A stretch of DNA of 57,500 nucleotides from Microbacterium azadirachtae (GCF_000956545.1 NZ_JYIT01000062.1:1-57500), one strand, 5' to 3'. Numbered from the stretch's first letter, positions 30,711 to 40,576 are shown. Notes: generated from the letters alone by a model not told the origin. Made by a program: numbers and translations.

Positions 30711-33338
30711 CTATGACCGCCAGGTGACGATGAGTATCGCGGCGGAGGCGGCGAGCATCAGGACGATGAAGACGACGTCGCGGGTGCGGAAAGGGACTTC
30801 GTGCCGCTCGGTGCGGCTGGGGTAGGCGCCGAAGGCGCGTCCGTCCATCGCCAGCGCCACGCGCTCCGCATGCCGGATCGCGCTCGCCAGCAGCGGCACG
30901 ATGTAGCCCCAGCCGCGCGCGAGGCGGGCGAACGGGCCCCGCCCTCCGTGCGTGCCGCGCACCCGGTGCGCCGCACGGATCACGCCGAGCTCGTAGCCGA
31001 AGCGCGGCACGAACCGGTACGCCGCGAGGGCGGTGTAGCCGATCCGGTACGGCACACGCAGCTGCTGCACCGCGGAGCGCGCCACGTCCGCGCCGACGGT
31101 GGTCAGCCCCGGGATCAGGCTGAGGCCGAGGATCGCGGCGAGCCGAAGACCCGTGGCGAGCCCTGCCTCGAGTGCGCCCGTGTACAGCGTCCAGTCCCCG
31201 ATCCGCAGCGCGGCCGGTGACGCGGAGACCTGACTCGGATCCGTCCACAACGCCATCGCGGCCGTGAGCACGAGCACCCCGGCCGGCACCCCCAGCAGGA
31301 GCACGGCCCACGCCCGGCGGCTCAGCCGCGCCCCGGTGAGGACCACGCCGTACGCGAGCGCCAGGAACGCGGCGGGCGTCGCGATGTCGCGCACGAACAG
31401 CAGCACGACCAGGGCGGGCACCACGGCCCCGAGCTTCGCGAGCGGGTTCAGTCCGTGCAGCCAGGCCCCCGCCGGATCCGCCGCTCCCGTCCCAGAGCCC
31501 GCGCCCTCAGGACGCAACGCAGGAGAAACCCCCGTGTCCGCGTGCTGTGGCCGCGAAGGAGCCGGATTCTCCTGCGTCGTGTTCCGGGGAGGCGCCGAAG
31601 GGGGCATCAAGGGAGACGCCGAAGGGTCGGCCGGGGGAGATGCCGGGGAGGGCGGCTCGTCGGCGAGCAGGCCGCGCAGGGGCGGCGGCACGGCCGCGTA
31701 GGCCGCCGGGAGCGGGATCCGTCCGTCGCGGACGAGCGCCTGCGTGGGGCCGGAGGCGACGACGGCGCCGTCGTCGACGAGCACCGCGTGCGTCGTGTGC
31801 CGCACGACGAGGTCGAGGTCGTGGGTCACGAGCAGGATCGTGGTGCCGTCGGCGCGCAGCTCGCGGAACAGGGCCAGCAGCTCGTCGGTGCGCCGCAGAT
31901 CCTGTCCGAAGGTCGGCTCGTCCAGCACGAGGATCCGGGGCCGGGCGATCAGGGCGGTGCCCACCGAGAGCCGGCGCTTCTCCCCGCCGGACAGCAGATA
32001 CGGATGCGTGTCGGCCTTGTGCGCGAGGCCGAACCGGTCGAGCATCGCCGCCACCCGCACCGCGATCTCCTCCGGCGGGGTGCGGCGCAGCCGGAGGCCG
32101 TGCGCGAGCTCGTCGAACACGGTGTGCGCGACGAACTGGTGCTCCGGGTTCTGGAACACGAACCCCAGGTGGCTCGCCATCACCCGGGGCGACGCGGTCG
32201 CCGGATCGACGTCGTCGACGAGCACGCGCCCTCGGGGCGGTGGGATGACGCCTGCCAGCGCCTGCACCAGGGTCGTCTTGCCCGCGCCGTTCGGGCCGAT
32301 CACTGCGGTGATCGACGCGGGCGCGATGTCGAGGTCGATGCCGCGCAGCACCGGGACGCCCCCGCGCGCCAGGTCGAGCCCTCGCGCCGTGATGATCGCA
32401 GCCGGAGGGCGGGTCTCCGCGTCCGGGGGGCGAAGTCGGTCGGGATCGGGGCGGAAGTCCGTCGAACATCGCTCCTCGAAACGGGACAGCGACGCGGCGA
32501 GCTCCGCGGGCGTGAGCGGGAGGGGGAGCGGATCCGCAGCGAGCTCGGGGATCCGCTCGTTCAGCCGTCGAGCGGCGAGTGTCGCGGTCGGCAGCCGCAC
32601 GCCCAGGGCCACAAGGGCGTCGGCATGCTCGTGCAGGAGCTCCGCGGCTGGGCCGTCGAAGGCCAGCCGTCCGGTGTCGTCCAGCACGATCGCGCGGGTC
32701 GCGAGCGGGACGGCGCCGTCGAGGTCGTGCTCCACGAGGACGATCGCGCGTTCGGGGGCGGCGATGCCGGCGAGTGCGGCGTGCACCTCGGCGGTGCCCT
32801 GGGGGTCGAGGTTGGCGGTGGGCTCGTCGAGGATGAGCACGGGGGCGGCGGTGGCGAGCGCGGCCGCGATCGCCAGGCGCTGCTTCCCGCCTCCGGACAG
32901 GCGATCCGGGTTCTCCTCGCGCCGCGCCCACAGGCCCATCGCGCGCAGCGCCTGCTCTGCACGGGCCAGCACCTCGCCGACCGGCAGGCACAGGTTCTCC
33001 AGGGCGAACGCGGCCTCGTCGAGCACGGATCCGGTGACGATCTGTGCATCCGGATCCTGGAACACGGTGCTGACCTGCCGGCTCAGCACGGCGGCCGGGG
33101 TGGTCGCCGTGTCGTGGCCGCCGATCGCGACCGTGCCGGTGACCTCGGCCTCGAGGGAGTGCGGGATCAGCCCGGCCAGCGCGAGGGCGAGCGTGGACTT
33201 GCCGGAGCCGGAGGGGCCGAGCAGCAGCACGACCTCGCCGGCGTGCACGTCGAACGAGAGGTCGCGCACGGCGGGGGCGCCCGCGCCGCGATGCGTGATC
33301 GTGAGATCGCGCACGCGCAGGAGCGGGACGGCGGGCAT
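30711..33338 (-). CDS. ECF transporter: two ATPases and the T component fused in one protein
   Basis: An 875-aa fusion of the whole energising module of an ECF vitamin/metal importer. Residues 1-245: ATPase 1 (Walker A GPSGSGKST 41-49, signature LSGGGKQR near 148, LILDEPTANLDP). Residues 310-545: ATPase 2 (GPNGAGKTT 349-357, LSGGEKRR near 449, LVLDEPTFGQD). Residues 555-622: a Pro/Ala/Ser linker. Residues 623-875: EcfT with 5-6 TM segments and the coupling motif AMDGRAFGA. YkoD is a known A-A fusion, but fusion to T as well is less usual. Start ATG 33338, downstream of an iron-box-like palindrome. The S component is encoded just upstream. Confidence 0.92.
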   Translation of the reverse strand: MPAVPLLRVRDLTITHRGAGAPAVRDLSFDVHAGEVVLLLGPSGSGKSTLALALAGLIPHSLEAEVTGTVAIGGHDTATTPAAVLSRQVSTVFQDPDAQIVTGSVLDEAAFALENLCLPVGEVLARAEQALRAMGLWARREENPDRLSGGGKQRLAIAAALATAAPVLILDEPTANLDPQGTAEVHAALAGIAAPERAIVLVEHDLDGAVPLATRAIVLDDTGRLAFDGPAAELLHEHADALVALGVRLPTATLAARRLNERIPELAADPLPLPLTPAELAASLSRFEERCSTDFRPDPDRLRPPDAETRPPAAIITARGLDLARGGVPVLRGIDLDIAPASITAVIGPNGAGKTTLVQALAGVIPPPRGRVLVDDVDPATASPRVMASHLGFVFQNPEHQFVAHTVFDELAHGLRLRRTPPEEIAVRVAAMLDRFGLAHKADTHPYLLSGGEKRRLSVGTALIARPRILVLDEPTFGQDLRRTDELLALFRELRADGTTILLVTHDLDLVVRHTTHAVLVDDGAVVASGPTQALVRDGRIPLPAAYAAVPPPLRGLLADEPPSPASPPADPSASPLMPPSAPPRNTTQENPAPSRPQHADTGVSPALRPEGAGSGTGAADPAGAWLHGLNPLAKLGAVVPALVVLLFVRDIATPAAFLALAYGVVLTGARLSRRAWAVLLLGVPAGVLVLTAAMALWTDPSQVSASPAALRIGDWTLYTGALEAGLATGLRLAAILGLSLIPGLTTVGADVARSAVQQLRVPYRIGYTALAAYRFVPRFGYELGVIRAAHRVRGTHGGRGPFARLARGWGYIVPLLASAIRHAERVALAMDGRAFGAYPSRTERHEVPFRTRDVVFIVLMLAASAAILIVTWRS

Positions 33339-33363
33339 GGGGTTCCGTTTCGAAGGCGACAGC

Positions 33364-33377
33364 TTAGGCAAGCCTAA
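33364..33377. promoter_or_regulatory. DtxR/IdeR-type iron-box-like palindrome before the ECF fusion gene
   Basis: TTAGGCAAGCCTAA, two perfect 6-bp arms around AA, matches 14 of 19 positions of the DtxR-family consensus when extended rightward (my alignment). On the minus strand it contains TAGGCT, a usable -10, so a bound repressor would block transcription of the fusion gene 26 nt further on. It lies in the 74-nt gap after the S-component gene. Confidence 0.6.
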
Positions 33378-33412
33378 CCCGGAGGTCCCGGGGGCCGTCC
33401 TCGGCTCCGCGG

Positions 33413-33958
33413 TCAGTGCGGGGCGACGCCGGCGCGGCGCAGCGAGATCCCGATCCGCAGGCCGATGGCCGTCCAGGCGATCGGGCCGAGCACCGCGAGC
33501 GGCAGGTACACGATCCGCGCCCAGAGGGGCAGCTTCTCGAGGTCGACCGCGAAGAACACCACGACCGCGATGATCACGCCGATGATCGCCGCAGAGACGA
33601 AGAACCGCCACGCTCCCCACGACCGGTACCGGGTCAGGGCCGCGACGCCCTCCTGGATCAGGCCGAACAGCAGGGCGGTGCCGAGGAACCGCGGGAACCA
33701 GATGGGGTTGAAGGCGCTCGCGACGAGGGCGGCGAGCACGTGCGTGAGCAGTGCGACCAGGGGGCGGCGCAGCACCTCCTGCGCGATGATCCCCGGCAGC
33801 ACGTGCGAGCCCAGCACCAGGCCGTAGGCGAAGGGCGCGCCCGCGATCACGGGGATCGTCACCCAGCCCGCGGCGGCGCCGAGCAGTCCCGTGGCGACCC
33901 CGATGGCGGCGCAGACGAGCAGGATCCGCGTAGGCAGCGGGGAGCGGACGGCGGGCAC
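33413..33958 (-). CDS. ECF transporter substrate-binding membrane subunit (S component, YkoE-like)
   Basis: A 181-aa membrane protein with six hydrophobic segments. Seen: TRILLVCAAIGVATGLLGAA, FAYGLVLGSHVLPGIIAQEVLRRP, ALLFGLIQEGVAALTRYRSW and a C-terminal basic helix. The G-x-x-PG-x-IA and QE-x-x-x-A-x-x-RYR-W patterns recall YkoE, the S component for thiamine or its pyrimidine precursor, but the iron-box-like site beside it leaves a metal or iron-linked substrate possible. The GTG at 33958 follows TACGCT by exactly 6 nt, so the mRNA is probably leaderless. Confidence 0.75.
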   Translation of the reverse strand: MPAVRSPLPTRILLVCAAIGVATGLLGAAAGWVTIPVIAGAPFAYGLVLGSHVLPGIIAQEVLRRPLVALLTHVLAALVASAFNPIWFPRFLGTALLFGLIQEGVAALTRYRSWGAWRFFVSAAIIGVIIAVVVFFAVDLEKLPLWARIVYLPLAVLGPIAWTAIGLRIGISLRRAGVAPH

Positions 33959-33964
33959 CCGTCC

Positions 33965-33970
33965 AGCGTA
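33965..33970 (-). promoter_or_regulatory. Predicted -10 of leaderless ECF S-component mRNA
   Basis: TACGCT on the minus strand, then GGACGG and GTG. Confidence 0.45.
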
Positions 33971-34028
33971 CCGGCGGCCCCCGACGCGGCGGTCTCGTGC
34001 GGCGCGAGCCTGTCCCCGCCGGGAGCGG

Positions 34029-34970
34029 TCAGATGCGGCGGCGCCTCGGCATGAGTTGCACCGGGGGGATGGGCGGTGCCGGCACCCGCTCGTCGCCGTG
34101 GCCGACGACATGGCCGAACCGGTCGGATCCGGCCTCCCAGTCCTCGCGTGCCAGGGCGATCTCGTCGTGGCTGCGCGCGGCGAAGTTCCACCACATCACG
34201 AGATCCTGCTCGAACGGCTCGCCGCCGAGGAGGAAGAGGAGTGCGCCGCCGTCGCTGCCCACGATCGCGCTCTGGCGGGAATCGCCCAGGAACAGCACGT
34301 CATCGGCGGAGAGGGCCGTCTCGTTGAGGTCGGCGGCGGACACCCGGGCGTCGCCGTCGACGAGCACGAGACCGTGCTCCCAGGCGGGGTCGAGCGGCAG
34401 GGCGACGCGCGATCCGGGCTCGAGGCGGATCTCCGCACCGACGATCGGCGTGTAGGCGGTCGCCGGCGAGGCGACCCCGGCGTACGTCCCCATGACGACG
34501 GTGACGTCGGCGTCGGATCCCCGCTCTGCCGACAGTGCGAGCCCGGGCAGCGACAGGTGCTGCTCGAAACCAGGGGATCCGGTGGCCGCGCCGTCGGGCA
34601 GCACCACCCAGAGCTGCAGGGCGTCGAGCGGGCCCGCCTCCTCGCCCACGGAGTACTCCGAGTGCGCGATGCCGTTCCCGGCCGTCATGAGGTTCAGCTG
34701 TCCGCGACGCAGCACGACGTCGCTGTCGAGGGTGTCGCGGTGACGGATCTCCCCCACGAGCGGCCAGGTCACGGTCTGCAGGCCGATGTGCGGATGCGGC
34801 TCCACGCGCATGCGCACGTCCGCCGGGCCGAACCGGTCGAGGAAGCACCAGGCGCCGATCGTCGGCACGTCCTTGCTCGGCAGGGAGCGCATCACGTTCA
34901 TCGCGCGCACGCCGCCGAGGGGCACCTCGCGCGCCTCCAGCACGACCGCGCGCGGCCCGTGCAGGGTCAT
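34029..34970 (-). CDS. Pirin family protein
   Basis: A 313-aa bicupin. The N-terminal cupin carries the metal ligands in PHPHIGLQTVTWPL, HRDT and GIAHSEY; the C-terminal part has the pirin_C features (LLFLGGEPF-like LLFLLGGEPFEQDLVMWWNFAAR). Pirins bind iron or other metals; some have quercetinase activity and others act as redox-linked regulators, so the role here is open. Co-translated with the GNAT gene upstream through a 4-nt overlap at 34967-34970. Confidence 0.92.
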   Translation of the reverse strand: MTLHGPRAVVLEAREVPLGGVRAMNVMRSLPSKDVPTIGAWCFLDRFGPADVRMRVEPHPHIGLQTVTWPLVGEIRHRDTLDSDVVLRRGQLNLMTAGNGIAHSEYSVGEEAGPLDALQLWVVLPDGAATGSPGFEQHLSLPGLALSAERGSDADVTVVMGTYAGVASPATAYTPIVGAEIRLEPGSRVALPLDPAWEHGLVLVDGDARVSAADLNETALSADDVLFLGDSRQSAIVGSDGGALLFLLGGEPFEQDLVMWWNFAARSHDEIALAREDWEAGSDRFGHVVGHGDERVPAPPIPPVQLMPRRRRI

Positions 34971-35284
34971 TCCGCGCTCTCCGCCGCGGCGGGCGCGGAG
35001 GGGAAGCGCACCTTCGCCCCCGGGACCTCGTGCGTGCGCAGGTACTTGTTGATGTACGGGCAGTAGGGCACGATCGTGTCGCCCGACGCGACCGCGTCCG
35101 CGAGCGCTCCGGCCGCGAGCTTCGAGGCGAGCCCCTGACCCTGGAATTCCGGATCCACCTCGGTGTGCACGAACAGGATCATCCCCGGCCGGCGCTGGAA
35201 CTCGGCGAACCCGGCGAGGGCGCCGTCGCTGGTGATCTCGTAGCGGGACTCGGCCTCGTTCAGGGTCACGGCGGTCTCGGGCAT
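34967..35284 (-). CDS. Small GNAT-fold N-acetyltransferase (YjdJ/Gtn1-like)
   Basis: A 105-aa single-domain acetyltransferase of COG2388. Seen: [46 protein letters not shown] (acetyl-CoA loop) and the C-terminal [17 protein letters not shown] signature of this small group. Substrate unknown. AAGGAG precedes the ATG at 35284, so the mRNA has a ribosome site. Pairs with pirin in a two-gene operon, divergent from recQ. Confidence 0.88.
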   Translation of the reverse strand: MPETAVTLNEAESRYEITSDGALAGFAEFQRRPGMILFVHTEVDPEFQGQGLASKLAAGALADAVASGDTIVPYCPYINKYLRTHEVPGAKVRFPSAPAAAESAE

Positions 35285-35387
35285 GACGCTCCTTCGTGCA
35301 GTGCGGCGGTTCGCGTCCAACCTACGCCCGGCGGCGCACCCCGGGTCGCGCCTGTGGACAGCCGCCCGAGGTGTCGGCGCACCTGGT

Positions 35388-35393
35388 TACCCT
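35388..35393 (+). promoter_or_regulatory. Predicted -10 of leaderless recQ mRNA
   Basis: TACCCT, then GGAGGC and the recQ ATG. The GGAGG is too close to the start to be a normal ribosome site. Confidence 0.45.
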
Positions 35394-35399
35394 GGAGGC

Positions 35400-37442
35400 A
35401 TGCCCCAGAACGATCCGCGAGACCCCTATGCGGATCTGCCGTGGTCCGACGCGCCGCTCGACGACCCGTACGCCGACCTCCCGTACGCCGACGAGCCCTG
35501 GGACGCCGCACCTCCGCCCGAGGAGGGGGAATGGGCCGGATCTCCGGGGGCCGTCCCGCAGGGCAGCTTCGCGCCGCCCGCCGCGCGGCGCCCGTCCTCG
35601 GAGCCGGCGACGCCGGCGCCGAGCCGGTTCGCCACTCCGCTCGAAGCGCTGCGCACCGTCTACGGATACGACGCGTTCCGCGGCGACCAGGCGGCGATCA
35701 TCGATCAGGTCGTCGACGGCGGCGACGCCGTCGTGCTCATGCCGACCGGCGGCGGCAAGAGCCTCTGCTACCAGGTCCCCGCGCTGGTGCGCGAGGGCAC
35801 CGGCCTGGTGGTCAGCCCGCTGATCGCCCTCATGCACGACCAGGTCGACGCGCTGCGCGCCAACGGCGTGCGCGCCGCCTGCCTCAACTCCACGCAGAGC
35901 GCGGCCGAACGGGCCGAGGTCGAGCGGGCCTATCTCGCGGGCGACCTCGATCTCGTCTACGTCGCGCCGGAGCGCCTCTCGAACGCGCAGACCCTGCAGC
36001 TCCTGCAGCGCGGAGCGCTCAGCGTCATCGCGATCGACGAGGCGCACTGCGTGTCCCAGTGGGGACACGACTTCCGTCCCGACTACCTCGCCCTGGGCGG
36101 TCTCGCCGAGCGGTTCCCGGGGGTTCCGCGCATCGCGCTCACGGCCACCGCCACCCGCGAGACGCACCGCGAGATCACCGAGCGCCTGCAGCTGCCGAGC
36201 GCGAAGCACTTCGTGGCCAGCTTCGACCGGCCGAACATCCAGTACCGGATCGATCCGAAGATCGACGTCCGCAAGCAGCTCGTCGCCTTCATCCGCAGCC
36301 AGCCCGCCGGATCCGCGGGCATCGTCTACGCGCTCAGCCGCTCCTCGGTGGAGCAGACCGCGGAATTCCTCCGCGCGCAGGGGCTCGACGCGATCCCGTA
36401 CCACGCGGGGCTCGACGCCGCGACGCGTGCGGCGCACCAGTCGCGGTTCCTCCGGGACGACGGCGTGGTCGTCGTCGCCACCATCGCCTTCGGGATGGGG
36501 ATCGACAAGCCCGACGTGCGCTTCGTCGCGCACGTCGACCTGCCGAAGTCGGTCGAGGGCTACTACCAGGAGACCGGTCGTGCGGGCCGCGACGGAGAGC
36601 CTTCGGTCGTGTGGATGGCGTACGGGCTCGGCGACGTGGTGCAGCAGCGCCGCTTCATCCAGCAGGGCGACGGCGACCGGGTGATCAAGCAGCGCCAGAA
36701 CCAGCACCTGGACGCGATGCTGGCGCTGTGCGAGACGGTCGACTGCCGCCGGCAGAACCTCCTCGGCTACTTCGGCCAGGCCTCCGAGCCGTGCGGCAAC
36801 TGCGACACCTGCCTCACGCCGCCGGACAGCTGGGACGGCCTCGTCCCCGCGCAGAAGCTGCTCTCCACGATCGTGCGCCTGCAGCGCGAGCGGCGCCAGT
36901 CGTTCGGCGCCGGGCACCTCATCGACATCCTCCGCGGCGCGTCCACCGAGAAGATCCGCAAGTTCCGGCACGACAAGCTCGCGACCTACGGGATCGGATC
37001 CGACCTCACCGACGCGCAATGGCGCTCGGTCGTGCGGCAGCTGCTGGCCCAGGGGCTCATGCAGGCGCAGGGCGAGTACGGCACCCTGGCCGTGAGCGAG
37101 GCGAGCGGCGGCGTGCTCGCCGGCACCACGCCGGTCAAGCTGCGCCACGACGTGGTCACCCGTGCCGGGGCGTCCGGGGCGCGCGCGACCAAGCGGAGCG
37201 CCGCCGACGCGCTCGCCGAGGGCGACCGGACGCTGTTCGAGGCGCTGCGCACCTGGCGGGCGCAGACCGCCCGGGAGCAGGGGGTGCCCGCGTACGTCGT
37301 GTTCGGGGATGCGACCCTGCGTGCGCTCGCCGAACATCGTCCCGCCCGTGCCGAGGACCTGGTCGGCATCAGCGGCATCGGGGAGAAGAAGCGCGAGGCG
37401 TACGGCGAGGCCGTGCTCGAGGTCATCGCGGCCGAGGGCTGA
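35400..37442 (+). CDS. recQ: ATP-dependent DNA helicase RecQ
   Basis: A 680-aa 3'-5' DNA helicase for recombination and fork repair. Residues 1-75 are an acidic Pro/Asp/Tyr-rich extension ([14 protein letters not shown]). Core: motif 0 [14 protein letters not shown], motif [100 protein letters not shown]. The RQC zinc site is seen as [11 protein letters not shown] and PCGNCDTC, followed by the winged helix; a C-terminal HRDC domain (residues about 600-675) ends in [16 protein letters not shown]. Complete domain set for a bacterial RecQ. Confidence 0.96.
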   Translation: MPQNDPRDPYADLPWSDAPLDDPYADLPYADEPWDAAPPPEEGEWAGSPGAVPQGSFAPPAARRPSSEPATPAPSRFATPLEALRTVYGYDAFRGDQAAIIDQVVDGGDAVVLMPTGGGKSLCYQVPALVREGTGLVVSPLIALMHDQVDALRANGVRAACLNSTQSAAERAEVERAYLAGDLDLVYVAPERLSNAQTLQLLQRGALSVIAIDEAHCVSQWGHDFRPDYLALGGLAERFPGVPRIALTATATRETHREITERLQLPSAKHFVASFDRPNIQYRIDPKIDVRKQLVAFIRSQPAGSAGIVYALSRSSVEQTAEFLRAQGLDAIPYHAGLDAATRAAHQSRFLRDDGVVVVATIAFGMGIDKPDVRFVAHVDLPKSVEGYYQETGRAGRDGEPSVVWMAYGLGDVVQQRRFIQQGDGDRVIKQRQNQHLDAMLALCETVDCRRQNLLGYFGQASEPCGNCDTCLTPPDSWDGLVPAQKLLSTIVRLQRERRQSFGAGHLIDILRGASTEKIRKFRHDKLATYGIGSDLTDAQWRSVVRQLLAQGLMQAQGEYGTLAVSEASGGVLAGTTPVKLRHDVVTRAGASGARATKRSAADALAEGDRTLFEALRTWRAQTAREQGVPAYVVFGDATLRALAEHRPARAEDLVGISGIGEKKREAYGEAVLEVIAAEG

Positions 37443-37553
37443 GCGCCCGCGTCACCGGTCGCGCTCGAGGCGCCCGACGGGGCGTCCTGTGGGGAGGCGA
37501 CAATCGGCCGGATCCTCGTCGCCGGGATGGATTGGCGGATCCGCACAGCCCGC

Positions 37554-37582
37554 TTCGCTCCCCGTTGTGCCAGACCTACCAT
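37554..37582 (+). promoter_or_regulatory. Predicted promoter of the acyl-CoA oxidase gene
   Basis: TTCGCT (37554-37559), 17-nt spacer, TACCAT (37577-37582), giving a leader of about 30 nt with a GAGAGGA ribosome site before the ATG at 37618. Confidence 0.5.
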
Positions 37583-37617
37583 GAAGGCATCCCAAGAAAC
37601 CTCACGAGAGGATCCTC

Positions 37618-39681
37618 ATGGTCGACGCCGCCCTTCGCACGAACACCGCGAACAGCACCCCGGACGACTCCGCGACGCACATCGATGTCGACGCCGTCGG
37701 AGAGCTGCTGCTCGGCACCTGGGCGGGCACCCGTCGTGAGGCCCGCGAGATGATCAAGGATCCGGCGTTCTGGCGCGACGACTCCCTCGGCAAGGACGAG
37801 CACCGAGAGCGCGTGCTGAGCCAGATGCACCTGCTCGTGCAGAACAAGGCCGTGCACCGGGCGTTCCCGAAGCGCCTCGGCGGCGAGGAGAACAACGGCG
37901 CGAACATCGCCGGCTTCGAGGAGCTCGTGGCGGCCGACCCGAGCCTGCAGATCAAGTCGGGCGTGCAGTGGGGACTCTTCGGATCCGCCGTGCTGCAGCT
38001 CGGCACCGCGGAGCACCACGACCGCTGGCTGCCGGGGATCATGAGCCTGGAGATCCCCGGCGCGTTCGCGATGACCGAGATCGGGCACGGCTCCGACGTC
38101 GCCTCGATCGGGACCACCGCGACCTACGATCCCGAGACCGAGGAGTTCGTCATCAACACGCCGTTCCGCGCGGCGACCAAGGAGTACCTCGGCAACGCGG
38201 CACTGCACGGCGTGGCGGCGACGGTGTTCGCGCAGCTCATCACGAACGGCGTGAACCACGGCGTGCACTGCTTCTACGTCCCGCTCCGCGGCGAGGACGG
38301 CATCGACCTCCCCGGCGTCGGCCGCGAGGACGACGGCCTCAAGGGCGGCCTGAACGGCATCGACAACGGACGGCTCAGCTTCGATCACGTGCGCGTGCCC
38401 CGCACGAACCTGCTCAACCGGTACGGCGACGTCGCGCCCGACGGCACCTACTCGAGTGCGATCGACAGCCCCGGCCGCCGCTTCTTCACGATGCTCGGTA
38501 CGCTGGTGCAGGGCCGCGTCTCGCTCGACGGTGCGGCGTCGTGGGCCTCCGCGCTCGGCCTCTTCATCGCGATCACCTACGCCACGCAGCGCCGCCAGTT
38601 CAACGGCGCGAGCGGCGAGGAGACCACGCTGCTCGACTACGGCAAGCACCAGCGCCGGCTGCTGCCGCGCCTGGCCACCACGTACGCCCAGCTGTTCGCT
38701 CACGACGAGTTCCTGCAGAAGTTCGACGGCGTCTTCTCCGGGCGCACGGACACCCCGGACGACCGGGAGGACCTGGAGACCCTCGCCGCGGCCCTCAAGC
38801 CGCTGTCGACCTGGCACGCCCTGGACACGCTGCAGGAGTGCCGCGAGGCGTGCGGCGGCGCCGGGTTCATGTTCGAGAACCGCTTCGTCGGCCTCCGCGC
38901 CGACCTCGACATCTACGCCACCTTCGAGGGCGACAACAACATCCTGCTGCAGCTCGTCGGCAAGCGGCTGCTGACCGACTTCGCCCGGCAGTTCAAGGGG
39001 GCGGACGCCAAGACGCTCGCGAAGTACGCCGTGGGGCAGACGGCGGGCAAGGTCTTCCACGGCGCCGGGCTGCGTCAGTTCGGCCAGGCGGTCGCGGATC
39101 TCGGATCCACGGCGCGGTCGGTCGAGAACGGCCTGCGCGCCGAGCAGCAGCACGAGCTGCTCACCGACCGCGTGCAGCAGATGGTGGCGGACATCGCGGG
39201 ACGCCTGCGTGCGGCGGGCAAGGACAAGGTGCTCGGCGAGAAGCTGTTCAACGAGAACCAGGCCGAGCTCATCGAGGCGGCGCGCGCGCACGGCGAGCTG
39301 CTGCAGTGGGAGGCGTTCACCGACGCCCTCGGCCGCATCGAGGACGAGCAGAGCCGGACGGTGCTGACCTGGCTGCGCGACCTGTTCGGCCTGCAGCTCA
39401 TCGAGAAGCACCTCGCGTGGTACCTGATCAACGGGCGCCTGTCGACGCAGCGCGCGGCCTCGGTCTCGCGCTACATCGACCGCCTCTGCGCCCGTCTGCG
39501 GCCGCACGCGCTCGACCTCGTGAACGCGTTCGGCTACGAGCCCGAGCACGTGCGCGCTCCGCTCGCCTCGGGTGCGGAGCAGATGCGCCAGGACGAGGCC
39601 CGTGCGTACTACGCCGCCCTCAAGGCCTCGGGTGAGGCGCCGGTCGACGAGAAGGCGCTGAAGAAGGCGCGCCAGCTGTAG
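37618..39681 (+). CDS. Acyl-CoA oxidase family protein (ACOX-like)
   Basis: A 687-aa flavoprotein with the long oxidase architecture rather than the 380-aa dehydrogenase. Seen: FAMTEIGHGSDVASIGTTATYD (FAD and substrate loop), EYLGNAALHGVAATVFAQLI, FDHVRVPRTNLLNRYGDV, YATQRRQFNGASGEE, ECREACGGAGFMFENRF and the signature ATFEGDNNILLQLVGKRLL, whose Glu is the catalytic base in ACOX enzymes, followed by an ACOX C-terminal helical domain. Such enzymes reoxidise FAD with oxygen, making hydrogen peroxide, although some bacterial members act as dehydrogenases. Probably fatty-acid or branched acyl-CoA breakdown. Confidence 0.9.
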   Translation: MVDAALRTNTANSTPDDSATHIDVDAVGELLLGTWAGTRREAREMIKDPAFWRDDSLGKDEHRERVLSQMHLLVQNKAVHRAFPKRLGGEENNGANIAGFEELVAADPSLQIKSGVQWGLFGSAVLQLGTAEHHDRWLPGIMSLEIPGAFAMTEIGHGSDVASIGTTATYDPETEEFVINTPFRAATKEYLGNAALHGVAATVFAQLITNGVNHGVHCFYVPLRGEDGIDLPGVGREDDGLKGGLNGIDNGRLSFDHVRVPRTNLLNRYGDVAPDGTYSSAIDSPGRRFFTMLGTLVQGRVSLDGAASWASALGLFIAITYATQRRQFNGASGEETTLLDYGKHQRRLLPRLATTYAQLFAHDEFLQKFDGVFSGRTDTPDDREDLETLAAALKPLSTWHALDTLQECREACGGAGFMFENRFVGLRADLDIYATFEGDNNILLQLVGKRLLTDFARQFKGADAKTLAKYAVGQTAGKVFHGAGLRQFGQAVADLGSTARSVENGLRAEQQHELLTDRVQQMVADIAGRLRAAGKDKVLGEKLFNENQAELIEAARAHGELLQWEAFTDALGRIEDEQSRTVLTWLRDLFGLQLIEKHLAWYLINGRLSTQRAASVSRYIDRLCARLRPHALDLVNAFGYEPEHVRAPLASGAEQMRQDEARAYYAALKASGEAPVDEKALKKARQL

Positions 39682-39746
39682 CGCACCCCGCGGCGCGCGG
39701 CGAACGCGGGAAGACAGCCGCACCGCGAGTGTGATGGGATCGACGC

Positions 39747-40493
39747 ATGAGCCTGATCGATCCGGACGTCACGGCGCCAGGGCCTCGGTCCTGGGAGACG
39801 AACGCGGTGACGCCCGCGATGGTCCTGCGACTGGTCCTGTGGGGCGTGGTCCTGGCCGGTGCGGCCGTCGTGGTCGGCTGGGGGCTCACCCGCGGTGCCG
39901 CCACGGGATTCTCCGACGCGCCCGGTGAGCAGGACGAACCGGCCACGGCGGCGACGATCATCGCGAGCTTCCCGCTCCTGGTGGCCCTCGGCGGATGGGT
40001 CGCGGGAGCCTCCCGGAACCCGCGCCTGCCCGGCTGGGCGACCGCCGTCGGCATCGCCCTGCTCGGTGCGGCGACCGGACACGCGGTCGCGGCGCCGCCG
40101 CCGCGCATCCTGCAGGAGCCGGCCATCGATGCGGTCACCGTCGGGCTGGGCGTCGCCGCGCTCGCCCTCCTGGTGCTGGGGGCGGTCTTCCGTCGGACCC
40201 GGGTGCGTCGCGATGCCGCGCGCAGGGCGCTGGTGCGCAGCACGCCCCCGGTGACGGGAACGGTGACGAATCCGGGGAACATGGAGTTCGACGATGACGA
40301 GGGCTCGGCGACGTGGATCGTCACCGGGGTGTCCTACGCGTTCCGCGACGCCTCTGGCACGGAGCGCCACGTCACCCGGACGGCGACCGTGCATCGCGAC
40401 AGCCCGATCGTGATCGGCGAGGAGGTCGACATCTGGTACGACCGTCAGGATCCGTCGAACGAGGACCTGCTGGTGATCCGTCGGCGCGGGTGA
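39747..40493 (+). CDS. Membrane protein with C-terminal DUF3592-like domain
   Basis: A 248-aa protein. About four hydrophobic segments in residues 25-150 (LRLVLWGVVLAGAAVVVGW, ATIIASFPLLVALGGWVAG, AVGIALLGAATGHAVAA, VGLGVAALALLVLGAVF), then a soluble beta-rich domain of about 90 residues (PVTGTVTNPG, YAFRDASGTERHVTRTATV, VIGEEVDIWYDRQDPSNEDLL) like DUF3592, which is common in actinobacteria and unassigned. TGGGAT lies 6 nt before the ATG, so a leaderless start is possible. Confidence 0.75.
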   Translation: MSLIDPDVTAPGPRSWETNAVTPAMVLRLVLWGVVLAGAAVVVGWGLTRGAATGFSDAPGEQDEPATAATIIASFPLLVALGGWVAGASRNPRLPGWATAVGIALLGAATGHAVAAPPPRILQEPAIDAVTVGLGVAALALLVLGAVFRRTRVRRDAARRALVRSTPPVTGTVTNPGNMEFDDDEGSATWIVTGVSYAFRDASGTERHVTRTATVHRDSPIVIGEEVDIWYDRQDPSNEDLLVIRRRG

Positions 40494-40563
40494 GACGTCG
40501 TCGGCCGGTCTGCGCGGCGACCGGTGTGGGATCGGGATCGAGCCGTATGTCGACGGTCTCGCC

Positions 40564-40569
40564 TAGCCT
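40564..40569 (+). promoter_or_regulatory. Predicted -10 of tag
   Basis: TAGCCT, then seven bases (GGTCGTC) and the ATG; no ribosome site. Confidence 0.4.
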
Positions 40570-40576
40570 GGTCGTC

